The position numbers and the translations under genes were made by a program. A DNA stretch of 64,000 nt, from contig NC_081830.1 of assembly GCF_030867095.1 (NCBI RefSeq), positions 35,695,832 to 35,759,831 on the forward strand, in the 5' to 3' direction. Positions 22,827 through 35,165 of the stretch are shown piece after piece. Numbering within the stretch: position 1 is the first letter of the stretch; each line of letters starts with the position of its first letter. This DNA comes from Alligator mississippiensis (Eukaryota > Chordata > Crocodylia > Alligatoridae). The notes beneath the pieces are model-generated. The model was not told where the DNA came from. It saw only the letters and a program-made list of their open reading frames with translations, and ran no database searches.

Positions 22827-23774
22827 TTATCTGCCAGAGTTCAGAAAGCACATTCTGGCTATCACCCTTCTCAGAGCCCCCTTCACTTCCTTGTTCCTCA
22901 CGCTGTATATGATAGGGTTTAACATGGGGGTAATGACCATGTAGAAGAGAGAGAGCAGTTTGTCTATATCTGGGGCATATGCAGAATTAGGGCGCAGATA
23001 CATAACAGTGCCAGTCCCAAAAAACAATGTCACCACCACCAGGTGTGAGGAGCAGGTGGAGAAGGCTTTATGCCTGCCCTCAGCTGAGGGCATCTTCATG
23101 ATGGTAGTGATGATAAGAAGGTAGGAAACCAAAATCAAGACAAATGGAAAAGTTATGAATACCAGAGCAATGATAAAGACTACAATTGCAATCAGAAAGG
23201 TGTCTCCACAGGCCAGCTTCAGGATTGGGGGGATGTCACAGAAAAAATGATTGATTTCACAGGAGCCACAAAAAGGTAAGATAAAAATGACTGAGGTTTG
23301 GCCAAAGGACATGAATATACCACTGAGCCTTGACACAGCAGCCAGCACTGTCCACCTCACATTATTCATGATGCATGGGTAGTGTAAGGGATGGCATATC
23401 GCAGCGTAGCGGTCATATGCCATGACGCCCAGGAGGAAACATTCTGTGCCCCCGAAAAATAGAAGGAAATACATCTGTATGGCACAGCCAGTGAATGAGA
23501 TGGTTTTATCCTCCAAGAGGAGGTTGGCCAGCATCCTTGGGAGGGTTACCGAGGTATAAGAGATCTCCAGGAAGGACAAATTCCTGAGGAAAAAATACAT
23601 GGGTGTGTGGAGGGCAGGGTCTGCCAATGTCAAGGTAAAGATGAACAGGTTTCCTGTCAGTGCAATTATGTAGCTCATTAGGAATACAAGAAACACCAAG
23701 GCCTGTAGTTCTGGAAGGCCAGACAGTCCCAGGAGAACAAATGCTGTGATAGCAGTCTGATTCTCTCTTTCCAT
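22827..23774 (-). CDS. Olfactory receptor, class II, intact (OR 3)
   Basis: An odorant GPCR of 315 residues starting at MERENQTAIT. Features: N-glycosylation site NQT at 5-7, GN (41-42), PMYFF (58-62), [15 protein letters not shown] (118-132, Ala in place of the usual Val), extracellular cysteines at 97, 169, 172, 179 and 189, KAFSTCSSHL (236-245) and NPIIYSVRNKEV (286-297). The start is the first in-frame ATG. The open frame extends 14 codons farther to a TTG, but a splice acceptor (ctctttgttcag) ends at 23809 within that extension. Family 10-like by eye. It is the parent, or sister, of the pseudogene at about 32960-33673. It lies in duplicated unit A. Confidence 0.95.
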   Translation of the reverse strand: MERENQTAITAFVLLGLSGLPELQALVFLVFLMSYIIALTGNLFIFTLTLADPALHTPMYFFLRNLSFLEISYTSVTLPRMLANLLLEDKTISFTGCAIQMYFLLFFGGTECFLLGVMAYDRYAAICHPLHYPCIMNNVRWTVLAAVSRLSGIFMSFGQTSVIFILPFCGSCEINHFFCDIPPILKLACGDTFLIAIVVFIIALVFITFPFVLILVSYLLIITTIMKMPSAEGRHKAFSTCSSHLVVVTLFFGTGTVMYLRPNSAYAPDIDKLLSLFYMVITPMLNPIIYSVRNKEVKGALRRVIARMCFLNSGR

Positions 23775-23808
23775 GTAGGCTTTGGGCTCCTCAGGACAAG
23801 ATGTGTTC

Positions 23809-23822
23809 CTGAACAAAGAGAG
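23809..23822 (-). promoter_or_regulatory. Splice acceptor of OR 3
   Basis: Minus-strand tctctctttgttcag with AG at 23810-23809, giving about 34 nt of 5' untranslated sequence on the coding exon. Confidence 0.6.
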
Positions 23823-23829
23823 AACCAGT

Positions 23830-25156
23830 ACAACACAGATTTTCTCATACTGTAAGTAGTAGAAATTAACAGGGAAAGCTGCTCATACCGACTCATTCTA
23901 AAGACGCAGACTCAGAAAGATGTCATTCTATCCTTTTCTTTCCAATCCCCATGCCCTCTACTGCTCCCTTCCCTTTAGCAGTTGATATACATTAGTCTTT
24001 GTTGACTCTGATGAGTGTCTCTGTCTGCCATGAATCACTTTTGATCCTTCTTGTCCTCTTCTTTGATGGCAATGTAGGTGAATATAGAAATTATTTAATA
24101 CAAGAGAACAGCCATATGTACTATGGTCATATTTTTGGAAAAAAAACCTGAAATTATAGGTGGCCACCAAGAGTGGGAACAGCCCATAGCTTTAATGTTA
24201 TTAAAAATAATGTGATATTTGGGAAAAAAAGAAAAATATGTTTAAACATTTTGTACTTGTTTAAATATACCCTAGAAGGGTAATATTTATCATCATTGAA
24301 TTTTACAATCATATGCTAAAGCCTTTGTTGATATTAAGGGCCAATTTCTGCTCCACCTGTCAGAGTCTCAGTGAGGTGCACTAGTCTTTGGGTCTGTGCC
24401 TAGATGTTGACCAGAGTAATCTCCATGGATCCTCCTAAACTGACCCACTGAGAAGAAAATGTGGGAAAATATGTAGGACCAGAAGAAGAGGAAGCCAAAG
24501 GAAACATGATTCAGTGCAATAAACACTATCCTGTACTGGGTAGGAAGGAGTTAGCTTGGCCTCTGTTCCCAATGGCTTTTCTACAAGTTATATTTAATAA
24601 CCATTGGATAAAGTGCATAGACTGTGATGGGATAGCTGGAGCAGGTTGAAGTGGAAAGAAATGGAGAAATATTAGCCCCAAGGGATACAAGACTCCCACA
24701 TTTGTCTCAAAAGTCCAGCCTCCCCAAAAAATTACTGTACCACTATGCTACAGAGTATTTAACAACTGCTGGCTTTCACTCATTTGTAAGAAGTGTCCAT
24801 TTTGTATTCAAAAAATAAATATTTATTGAAGCAGGTCTGAAAGTTGGGTGACCCATTTGAGTAGTCTCAGCATCACCTCTAGAGTCATTCACACTCTATC
24901 TTCAGTGCCACAATTATTTAATTATTTTATACAAAGTGGAACAGCATCAAACAAGATCGGTAGTAGTCTATTCCATATTTTGCCTCAGTATGAATTTAGG
25001 CTAAGTTGGTTTCATTGAAGGTGGAGAATCTAGGTGTAAATACTCACCAGACAGAGGAGGGGACTAGACCCCAAGCCAAACAACTTACGGCCTACTAAAT
25101 TACTTGTATACTAAATTACTTGATATTACTTGAGGAGAAAAAGAGGCTAAAACTGT
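23830..25156. other. Intergenic upstream of OR 3
   Basis: No gene seen. From about 23965 onward the sequence has no counterpart in unit B. The first exon of OR 3 may be here. Confidence 0.45.
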
Positions 25157-25168
25157 CTGATACATTAT

Positions 25169-25420
25169 ACATGAGTGTAGGTTGTAACCGTGTTGGTCTG
25201 AGGACATAGACAGATAAAGTTCTTTGGGTAAACCTGATATATTTTATTCGACCAACTCAAATAGTTGGGAAAATTCTTGGAAGAGCACACACCAACTGCA
25301 GATGCTTCCTCAGCCCAATGAAGGGTATAGAAACCCAAAAACTTGCTAAGAAGAATTTTTCAATTATTTGAGCGAGTCTAATAAAAGATATCAGATTTAC
25401 CCAAAGAACCTTGTCTGCCT
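25169..25420. mobile_element. Palindromic short element with 12-bp target duplication (Chompy-like)
   Basis: The left arm (about 25180-25270) and right arm (about 25345-25420) are inverted copies. The left carries 'gttctttgggtaaacctgat' and 'gaccaactcaaatagttgg'; the right carries their complements 'atcagatttacccaaagaac' and 'caattatttgagcgagtc'. The loop has 'cccaatgaagggtatagaaa'. The 12-bp word ctgatacattat lies at both 25157-25168 and 25421-25432. No coding capacity. The resemblance to the crocodilian Chompy family is from memory. Confidence 0.75.
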
Positions 25421-25799
25421 CTGATACATTATGTCATTAACTCTCCACATTACCTTACCTGTACAATATCAGATGTCTGGAGGATGAAAAACATTCTTCT
25501 GCTTGTTTGATTGACTCTGGTATATCAGTTGAAAGCTCATAGTTCAGTTTTAGAAGACAGTTGTAGTCAGGAGCCCTTAGGCAGAATTATAAATGTCAGA
25601 AAGAGAGATAGACAGATTTTCAAACAAATGGTTATTAAAACAAAACCAGAAATTATTATTGTAGTGCACTGTGATGATGGCTTACACAGAAATTCTGCTG
25701 ACATATTTTGTAGGAAAGCTTAATTTACAAATAAATGAAAAGCTGAATATAAAGAATATGATTTTCACACGTGATTTTGACAACTGCATATTTCCAGAC

Positions 25800-25834
<35 letters not shown>

Positions 25835-26307
25835 CAAATTTTATATTCTGTAGAGTTCAGCTACAACATATTTTGGCAATATACTGCTATAAAACCGTAA
25901 GCACTCATTTTATAAATAAATATACATAAGGAAATAAATGAGTAAAATGTGCCAGTGATGGTATCTGTTAGCTGAATGTTACATGACTTATAACAACCTT
26001 ACAATCCTAACACTAGTTTTTGTAGTAATATTTCCAGGATCAGACAAAAATACATCTCCCTAAAATATCTTGCCTGTGTTTAAGGTCCTTTAGGACTTGT
26101 CATATTATCCTTTTTTTTCTTTTTTCATTCACAAAATATGTTACATAAAAAAAAGAAAGGAAGAAAACCTTACAGCTACAAAGCTTTAGATGCATTTAGA
26201 GTAGAAATTCCTGATAGAGCCTTAAATTCATTAACAGTTTATTCAGACCCTGGTGGCCTCTGTTCTGCATTAGCTAGTTTACTTTCAGTGTCTAAACTGA
26301 TTCACTT

Positions 26308-27093
26308 AGGGCAAAAAAGGAAGACACATTTGTGGTGGTTCTGATTGAACCGAGTCAGAACCTGGCACCAGTATAGCCCCTTTCATACATAGTTTATCCC
26401 TAGAATGAATGAAGCTTGGCTCAAATTAGCCAGGATTGTCCTAGGAATAATGTGTTATTTCCAATACTTTACAGGTACTTACAGTGGGGCAACAATTTTG
26501 TATATGTGTAGGATACCAGATAAAAATGATGGGTACCCCTGAATTTTCACTACAGCTTTTTATACTTTGGGAACAGCTTGGTATGTTTTGAAAAAGTATT
26601 TTATCTAACTAAGGGCATAGAGTAGGTTGTTTAGGCTGGGAGAGATCGCTTGTTGCCTAGTTACTTAATTGCTGGCCTTGCTAGAAGGAAAGCCATATCA
26701 GCAAGGTCCCTAAGGGGTTGGAAAGGGGGGTTGCTGGCTGAGCTTGCTAAATAACAGGTGCCCTGTCAGCAAATCACACTATCACAAAGGCAAGTTCCAA
26801 CTGACGGGGGGGGGGGGGAAGGTCTGTAGCTAGGGTGAAGTGCACATGGACCAAAAGGGGCAACCTATAGAGACTGTACAGTGTGTAAGGCTAGAAGAGG
26901 CTATATAAGGTTGATGCTCACTTGGGTGGGTGTGCTTGCTTTGCGAATGATTGCCAAGCACCACTTCCTGCGCAGAAATAAAGATTAAGTTGGATCCTTC
27001 AACCCTGTGTGTTTATTGGCACAAGCGCACCGGGCACGAACTCACTGTCCTTTGGGGACAACAAAAAGTCTTTGCCCTGGGAGAAGACTTTCC
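26308..27093 (+). mobile_element. Unit-A-specific insertion containing a probable solo LTR (fossil)
   Basis: This 0.79-kb block is missing from unit B, whose sequence joins directly across it at about 34195. The part at about 26600-27062 looks like a long terminal repeat: tataagg-type TATA box at about 26902, aataaa at about 26979, and an aaca end at 27062. The word ctta sits at both edges of the block (26304-26307 and 27094-27097). The exact LTR start is unclear and the family is not assigned. Confidence 0.45.
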
Positions 27094-27735
27094 CCTTAAA
27101 AATAGCTTGTATATCTCAAAACTACACTACAATAATTTTTTGTGACTAGAGGGCAAACAAAACTAGTAACACTTAAAAAAAGAATGACATTTAAATGGAG
27201 ATAGTAAACTGGAAGCAACACAACAACCAAAATGAAGAGTTCAAAACTTACAACAGTTTATAAGTCATTCTAATGTACTGAATATTTTCTCTCCATTGAA
27301 ACACCAATGAAGTTAGGTGCCTAACCCCCTTAGTTCATTCTGAAAAGTTCAATCATGGCTAACACTGACTTTGACACCCCTGAAATAAAAAATCTCTTAC
27401 CTGGTCCTGGCGCACAGACTGGTATCTTCTTGGAGTATGTACAGCCCCACTATGTATGGAAAAAGATACAATAATAATAGATGAATCCTTGGGATATGAT
27501 AGCACATACAAACCTCTATGAAATCTGCTCAGTAACAGTGAATAATTGGTCACTCTGTTTTCCATCACAGCATTACCTTTCACTTTCAACCCATCAGTGC
27601 ATGAGGTTTTACTATTGAGCCTATCCTGGATAGATTATAATGCCTTTAAAATATCCAACTATTTGAAGCAGGTTTTTTCACTGAATGAATTTGATTCAAC
27701 AGAAAATAGGGTAACCAAGTTCCATCTCGTGATGC

Positions 27736-28899
27736 TCACAGTACAGCTTTAGCAGAGCTTGAACCTTAGAATTTCAAGTCCTCCACACAGACCTCCACCA
27801 TTCAAGATAAAGTTTTAATTTACTGCTCCTTTTGTGGACCAGATACAAAGAGCAGAACTTTATTTCACTTTATATTCCCCAATGGCAGTTATCCAAGCAT
27901 AGTCATGTTACTTTTTGTACTTATGGACAGGTGACATTGCTACTTATGTCCAGTGTGGATACAAAAATATCCATGTGACAATTAAGGAAGCTTATTAAGG
28001 TGCATTTCTCTTGGCCTGAACAAGTATGTGAGCCCATATGAATCCAAAAATTGTAACCAAGCTGTCTCCCAACTCTGAATCTCCAGGTCAGCAACAATAT
28101 CAAATATCCCATGGTCTGAAGGTGGGTACAAATTCTCATAAGATGATGGTAGAGTCTTCTCAAGGGTCCACCGCAGACACTTAGAGAAAAAACAAAGTTT
28201 TCCTTTTACTTCGTAATCACCCAGTCCAGCTTGGGAGAGCACATCTTTTCAGCTCCCTACATAGCAACTCCCTCACTGACAATTTGGAAAATTTTCCAAC
28301 ACAGCCTATCATTGGGTCTGGGGAGGTAGACAATCTGGGGCCCTCACCTTAGTACATAGTCCTCAAGGGAGTGCTGCAGGCAAGGCAGCTGGCCTGGCCA
28401 TGTGACTTCAGAGTCCTTCATACCTTTCAAGTGCTCCAGTCCATAGCCAGGATCCTCCAGGGCTTGGATGGCACTTCTTTCCTTAAGGTATCCATCCAAA
28501 GCCAGATATAGGCAGAGTGGGCATGGTTACATGTCACCCTATGGTGATGTAGCAATGTGCTACACTGCTGTATGGCATACAATGTAGCAATCACATGGGT
28601 CTACATGGGACCATTACCTATGTCATCATAGCACTGCCCTCCCCACTTAAAGCATGTTGCTATGGCAACATAGCAGGAAAATGAAGGGTGTGCTGCCCGT
28701 ATGAAGTGGTATGGGTGGTTACTGTGCCATGCTTTGTATTTCCAAAAGCAAGTACTAAAGCACAGTTCCATAGCAACTTCATCACATGGCAACCTATAGA
28801 TGTGGCCATTGAGTACTCAATGCATTACAATGGTGACCCAGATGTGGGCAGAGTATAGAAAGTGATATCCCTGTGATGCAGGTAGTAGGTTGAGGTAGC
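27736..28899. other. Intergenic, no gene seen
   Basis: Nothing firmly recognised. At 28500-28830 'gatgtagcaatg', 'ttgctatggcaacatagcag' and 'ccatagcaac' recur, which may be an old short repeat. Confidence 0.45.
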
Positions 28900-30810
28900 G
28901 TACTCTCAGAATTGTTAAAGTTCACACGGTCCAGACGGACCCAGCAGCAAGCATTAATTCAGGCCATTACTGAATGGCTACAGCCTACCCACAACCTATG
29001 GAAAGATATTTAAAAGTACCTCCAGAGGACAAGTAAGTTGTCAAGAAAGACCCACATCACATAAAAAGGGAATTATCTTTATGAGGAGAAAGTTCAGTGT
29101 GCCCCTGGCCCTGTCAGGTTAACTGTCCTTTATCTAAGCCATGATTCTCCACTGTTGCGACACCCTAAGATGGCACCAAAGTACCAACTCACCTCCCACT
29201 ACTTTTGGTGGCCACAGAGGCAAAAGACAGTACAGGCCTTTGTGTACTCCTGTGGTGTATGTGAGCGTACCAACAGGCCTCATCAGGAGCTTAGCAGACT
29301 CCTCAAATGCCTTCCTACCTCTCCTCAGCCATGGGCAGCTATTGACCTAGATTTCACTGTAGAGATTCATATCTCAGGCTTTTTTCATGAACTTTCCATG
29401 ACAAATTTGTCCCACTTTCTTCCCATGTGCTGGCTGCTCCTCTGCTAAAGACAAAGCCTGGCTGTGGGTAGACCATGTGATTTGGATCAACAGACTCCCA
29501 AGATACATTGTATCTGACCAAGGTGCCAATTCATCCCTCATTTCTGGCAGGAAGCCTTAGAGCTGTTGGAAGTCTAAACCCAACACTCATCTACCTCTCA
29601 TCCTCAGACTCATGGCCAAACTGAAAGGACTAATCAAATCCTTCCATTGCAGATACTTCCATTGCTACCTTAACTTGTAACAGAGTAACTGGTCCTCTCT
29701 TTTGTTACTTCACAAGGCAAAGTTCATTCTTTGCAAATTATGGCTCCAGTCCCCCTGCCCCTGACTCTGCTTCCCAGTGTCACCTGACACTGACAGATCC
29801 ACCAAACCCCACATCTGCATACTGGGTACAACACATGCACCACATTCAAGAACAACTGACACAGCACTTTGAAAAGGCCTAGGAAGATTATAAAACACAG
29901 GTTGGCCTAAACTGATGTCCAGGGCTTTCTCACTCCGTTGACCAGAAAATATGACTCTCTGATGAACAGCTCTATACAGACTGGTCCTTGTAAAAAATGG
30001 ACCATTGTGTCCTAGGAGCCTACTGTGTTAGCCAGCAGATCAACCCCATGACCCAAACTAACCTTTAACCCTAAAGGTCCATCAAGTATTCCATGTATCC
30101 CATCTCAGATGATATATAGAAAATTCCTTGCTGCATCAGACCCAGTCTCCCCAACCTCTTGTGAAAGTCTTGGATCCAAAATGGAGACAGGGGAAGCTCT
30201 GGTACCTCAGTGGTTGGGAGGGATATAGGCCTGAAGATAACACATCATAACCTGAAGAAAATGCCTATGCCCTTTAATTGAAGGGATTCCACAAGAACCA
30301 CCTCAATAAATCAGAACCACCACCATCTAGGGGCTCATCTTAAGTGGGGAGGTGGGGGTAATGTCAGATCTGCAACATTGAACCCAAGGCCTTGGCCTGA
30401 CTGACACAGTAGCTTACTTTTGCTGCTGTTTCCAGGGGCCAGATAGGGCTTCTGTAAGACCATGTTCAGTGCCCAAGACTATGCCAACTCTCTCATACCC
30501 AAGTGGCTTGGCACCTACCACCTGAGTAACTCCCACTGCTCTTTTTTAAGACCATGAAGAAGAACTGGGAATGTCTGGGTAACAGGGCTTTTCCAGATCT
30601 TAAACTGCACTCTGAGGACTCTCTCTACTCATCCCTTGATTTCCTGGTTCTCTGACTTACCTCACCTGTGGACTCCACTCTCCTATAGCCCTCTTGGTTT
30701 TCTAACACAGCTTGCCTCTGGATCCTGTTTGCCCTCTCCAGCTCTGCCTTTGACTCCTTTCCACCCCTAAATGATTTACAGGTCTGGACACCAACATCCT
30801 GTGTCTAGCA
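28900..30810 (+). mobile_element. Ty3/gypsy LTR retrotransposon fossil, chromovirus-like
   Basis: Recognisable parts in order: integrase zinc-binding region (about 29150-29280, with HFWWP-like and CGVCERTN), integrase core (about 29330-29640), a chromodomain-like region (about 30170-30290), a purine-rich tract at about 30343-30361, and a likely 3' LTR beginning tgtcag at about 30362. Gag, protease and most of RT are absent from this piece, so it is 5'-truncated. It is broken by numerous changes and looks old. Confidence 0.8.
30362..30810 (+). repeat. Probable 3' LTR of the Ty3/gypsy fossil
   Basis: It begins with TG right after the polypurine tract. A CA end near 30810 is plausible but not proven, because no second LTR copy exists in the window to compare. 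Confidence 0.45.
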
Positions 30811-31100
30811 CTTTTGAAAATATACAGGAAAAAGCCCACTTAGAAAGACTTTGGGTATGAATAAATGTAAAGATTGGACTTCCAAATGCAGTTTAAACAT
30901 ATAGCATTCGTACATACATGACTATTAAATTACAATAAAACTGGCTACAGCAGCTTGAAAATGTACCTGTATGAATCAGGTACAATTTTATTATGTTGGA
31001 TTTTGTAATGTTCTGTGTTATGTGTGTATGCTAGGTGTTACACAACAAGCATTTGGTCAACCCTCCAGGCACCCAGCTACAATCCCTCCCTGCACCCAAC

Positions 31101-31167
31101 CACACTTACACACAAATACATGCACACACACATGCATGCACACACACACGCACACACACATGCATGC
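31101..31167. repeat. (CA)n-rich microsatellite
   Basis: Imperfect cacaca/catgca run, visible directly. Confidence 0.9.
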
Positions 31168-31459
31168 ACAAACAGCTAGAAACATACTCTGTGACAGGCT
31201 GAACTTAACTGCCACAGAGTCACAGGTCACATGTGGACTCAGACCCCACTACTTACAGTTGATCACAAAGGTATGTGTGATGGTCCACCTGATTACCTTG
31301 TCTATGGCTTCCTGTGGTTTATCTCAACTCTTTCCTCCCACATCTTTATTAATTTTGATGTTATTAGTCAGGAGGTATTATTACCAGAGTAGGACACCGG
31401 CAATCAATCGAGGTTCCTTTCAGTGATACAACCTAGTCAATGGCTCACACAACCAAAGC

Positions 31460-32280
31460 CCTAGATTTTACATCATCAATTGAATCCCAGTCTTATTGAG
31501 GTTGAACAATTCTCTTTATTATCCTTTCTCTTTTACATTCACAACTATTTACACAAACATAGGTATCAAGGCTATTTCCAACTGTTGGTTTTTTGCCTAA
31601 TTGTCTTTTGTAAACAACTCTTCTGAAATTTCTTCTTTGGTAATACACAGCAGTATGAATAAACTATGGAACAGTTTCTTTAACTATACAGAAAATTTTA
31701 CTTCCAGTTTCTTCCTTTTTTTTCTTTTTATGTAATATCCTTTCTTGTTAATCCTTTCAGGCAACTCCCACATTCTTTCTGTTAGGGTGCGGAATTAGCC
31801 TCCACTCCAGCTCTCTCCTTGTCCTCCTCTCAAACACCCTTTTAGAATAGTTTGTCCCCATCAAAGTAAATCAAATCAACAAGAAACCAGAGTACCTCAA
31901 CTTGTTTTTTTTTTCCTCTGAGGAGAATCCACAGGTCCTTCTTTCTTGCAACTTCTCTCTGCTCCCATACTTCTCTTTTGTTTTCACATGGTTGGGGAGT
32001 CAATTTGCCTGGGCCAGAGACTCCCAGCTTCCTTCCCCTGTCGTGCCTTCTCTGGCACTCTAGATCAAACCCAGGGATCTCCCCAACCCAGCTGTCTTCT
32101 TCCAGCTTTCACTCCTGGAGTCCTCTTTAGCTCCCATCTCCTCCTCCACACCACCTTGCCCTGCCCCACCCTGGGCTTTTTTAATCCACAGGGAACAGCT
32201 AGTTCAAAAGTGCTGTTCTCCCCATTCAATCTCCTTTCCTGTTTTTTCAATTTTGTTTTTTGTTATTACTTCTTCACAGG
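31460..32280 (-). mobile_element. Candidate LTR fossil
   Basis: The minus strand has an aataaa signal near 31520 and a GC- and purine-rich body of LTR-like size. I found neither clear TG/CA ends nor a target duplication. Confidence 0.25.
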
Positions 32281-32955
32281 ATGCCATCTATTTCAGGCCA
32301 TGTTATGTAGTGACTGCTGAACATGAAGCCCATGTCCATGCAGGCCACATTACCCAGCAACAACTTTGAGTACAGCACTGGCTCAAGGAACACCTGCTTG
32401 AACCTACAACTCTGTCTGTTCCACCATTGCCCAGTGCATCCACAAAGACACCAGTAACTGGAGCTGGGAAGAGGTGCTCAGAATTTTCCTCTGTGCTCAG
32501 GAGTCCACAGGCCCTCCAAAAACTGGGCCATCACAGGACATGTTGAGATGATCTCTCTCTCTTTTTCTCTCTCTCCTGCCCCACACCCTACTTCCCCCCT
32601 CACCCAGGGGGTGGAGAAATAGTACTACAGGTTGCAACTCAGCCTAGAAAGCTCAGACCAAATACTTCTGTTTGCCCTGGAACTGCTACTTTTTAAACAT
32701 GTTTCCAAAATGGTTATACTTGGGACTGTTTCAGTGGTTGTATTTACATTTGTCCCTTACATATGGGAAATACTAATTCTTTACTGCTGTTCAACCAATC
32801 TGAAACTGGACTGTATACAAGAGGCCCAAAGGTGTGTCAGATCAATAGGATCAGCAACAAGGAGAGAGATTGTGAGCCCTGAAATATGAAAGAAGTAACT
32901 GATGGTGACCCAGGGAGAGTAGAGAGAGAGGTACAGAACAGGTAGAATAGCTGTA
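32281..32955. other. Intergenic, left of unit B
   Basis: No gene seen. CT-rich stretch at about 32550-32580. Confidence 0.5.
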
Positions 32956-32959
32956 GGGA

Positions 32960-33673
32960 AAAGTCTTTTTGCCTACCCTCAGCTGAGGGCATCTTCATCA
33001 TAGAAGTGATGATAAAAAGGTATGACACCAGAGTCAAGACACAGGGAAAAGTTATGAATATCAGGGCAGATATAAAGACCAAAATTTAATTCAGGAAAGT
33101 GTCTCCATAGGCCAGCTTCAGGACTGGGGGGATGTCACAGAAAAAATGATTGATTTCATGGGAACCACGAAAAGGCAAGATAAAAAATAACTGAGATATG
33201 GACAAAGGACATGAATATACCACTCAGCCATGACACAGCAGCCAGCACTGTCCACCTCACATTATTCATGATGCATGGGTAGTGTAAGGGATGGCATATC
33301 GCGGCGTAGCAGTCATATGCCATGACACCCAGGAGGAAACATTCTGTGCCCCTAAGAAATAGAAGGAAATTCATCTGTGTGGCACAGCCAGTGAATGAGA
33401 TGGTTTTTTCCTCTGAGATGAGGTTGGCCAGCATCTTTGGGAGGGTTACAGAGGTGTAAGAGAACTCCAAGAAGGACAAATTCCTGAGGAAAAAATACAT
33501 GGGTGTGTGGAGAGCAGGGTCTGCCAATGTCAAGGTAAAGATGAGAAGGTTTCCTGTCAGTGCAATTATGTTGATCATTAGGAATACAAGGAACGTAAGG
33601 CCTGTAGTTCTGGAAGGCCAGACAGGCCCAGGAGAACAAATTCTGTGATAACAGTTGGATTGTTTCTTTCCAT
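32960..33673 (-). pseudogene. Olfactory receptor pseudogene, duplicate of OR 3
   Basis: Closely similar to OR 3 across residues 1-237. Defects: a frameshift after LPELQAL (residue about 26); the DRY motif reads DCY ([10 protein letters not shown]), losing the G-protein-coupling Arg; a +1 shift in a T-run in TM4/ECL2 after SVIF; the conserved cysteine at ECL2 changed to Arg in the shifted frame ([14 protein letters not shown]); a stop at the start of TM5; and loss of everything from the KAFSTCSSHL block on (TM6, TM7, tail), where homology to unit A ends at about 32960. The start codon corresponding to OR 3 is at 33673. It cannot encode a receptor. Confidence 0.92.
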
Positions 33674-33934
33674 GTGGTTTTGTTCTCCTCATGACAAAGT
33701 TTATTCCTAAGAAAAGAGACAAACCAGCACAACACAATTTTTTTCTGATATTAGGTAGCAATTATAAGACAAAGCTGCTCAGACTGACCTTTTCTAAGCA
33801 CCCAGATTTTCAAAAGATGCCATTTTATCCCTTTCCTTCCTAATCCCTATGCCCCATTTTGTCTCCTTTGCAAGAATGTTCCAGGATTAGAGAAATATTC
33901 AGATTTCTAACACAGGCTCTTGTAATAATTCTTA

Positions 33935-33974
33935 TAGAATAGAATAGAATAGAATAGAATAGAATAGAATAGAG
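33935..33974. repeat. (ATAGA)n microsatellite
   Basis: About seven perfect pentanucleotide units. Confidence 0.92.
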
Positions 33975-34508
33975 ATATTACAGCTTTAAAATATGTTCTT
34001 TCACTTGATTACTCAGTTTGACTACATTATCCTTCTCTTTCCCTTTCCATTTCCAAACATAATGAGAGAAAACAGAGCTAGGAAAAAAAGAATTGTAAAC
34101 CTACATATTTGTGACTGCATTGTAGAGATACCTAAGGTTACTTTTCAGACCTAATGACCTCTGTTTGTTAGTTTATCCAAATTGATTTACTTAAAATTAG
34201 CTTGCATATCTCTAAACTACATTATGGTCATTTCTGTGACTACAGGGCAAATTTACCCAGACACTAAAAAAAGGAATGACATTCAAAAGAAGACAATAGA
34301 TTGGCATCAATACAGTGACTAAAATGAAATGTATAAAGCATGACAGTATTTTATAAATCATTGAAATACATAGAATATTTTGTATCTGTTAACAATCAAT
34401 CGAGTTGGGTACTTAACTCAGTTAACTTTGGAAAAGTCGCCTATGACAAGCACTGAATTTGGCATCCCTGAAATTCAAAATCTCTTACCTGTTCCTGGAA
34501 CATAGGTT

Positions 34509-35165
34509 TGTGGTGGGAGAAAACTCCCTGGGGTTCATTGTCTAGCTGCATAGGAACCAGACAACACGGGTAAAGTTTTACTGCAGTATATTTGCTCGAG
34601 CAATGACCATTAAGCCAGCAAAGAGGCAAAATGGCCCCCCAAATGGGTGGGGCAATCTTTTATACTTTTTACAACAAGGCAAGACTACAGGGTTAACAAA
34701 AGCAATACTTGGGCAGTGCTTTACAAATCTTTATAACAGCATATTTCTATTAAGCTGAACTAGCACTTTTTAAAAGCTAAAAGTTAAGTAACAGTAACAT
34801 TATGATACGTTAGCAAGAACTTGCAGTGGTAGATACTTCTTAAGGACACGATCACTGTACTTAGAACAATGGCTTCTTTTTCTTATCTTGTTCCTTGCTG
34901 TAGCTGATTTTACAGCACACAGACACAGATCCACCTGCTGCAGTTTACTCAGAAAATGCTTAACACAGTTAAAATGATTACTTGACACAAGCAAAGGCTT
35001 AGCTATCATTCTGCCTTGTGGTTAGCGGCATTGCTAGGCCACAGGTCATGCCTTGTATTCAGCTGCAAAGCTAATACTCCTTAATAATCCAAATTATTGT
35101 TAACCTAACAGTATGCTATCAGAAAACTATTCTATTTCAGGGCAATAACAAACATGCTCACTACA
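34509..35165 (-). mobile_element. Solo LTR of an endogenous retrovirus-like element (fossil)
   Basis: The 657-bp block starts TGTGGTGGGAG and ends CTCACTACA, giving imperfect inverted ends with TG/CA. It is flanked by ggtt at 34505-34508 and 35166-35169. The paralogous unit A has the uninterrupted site at about 27415-27424, which shows that this block is an insertion. Orientation is inferred from the end pattern and is weaker. No internal region remains. Family not assigned; it is younger than the A/B duplication. Confidence 0.82.

Larger units (their letters stand above)
23060..27735. repeat. Segmental duplication unit A (OR 3 and flank)
   Basis: Collinear with unit B (about 32960-41175) in the same orientation. 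Matching blocks: OR coding region 23060-23774 / 32960-33673; flank to about 23960 / 33860; 26100-26307 / 34030-34195; 27094-27420 / 34196-34508; 27421-27560 / 35166-35366; 27561-27735 / 41001-41175. Unit A has extra sequence at about 23965-26095 and 26308-27093. Unit B has extra sequence where an LTR and a hAT inserted. Confidence 0.88.

Noticed and set aside
23775-23816. Upstream extension of OR 3 to a TTG codon
   Set aside because: TTG is not a likely start, and a splice acceptor lies inside the extension. The same applies upstream of 42854.
26308-27093. piggyBac insertion at a TTAA site
   Set aside because: The site in unit B contains TTAA, but the block edges read ttag and ttaa and the ends lack the piggyBac CCC/GGG pattern in the right orientation.
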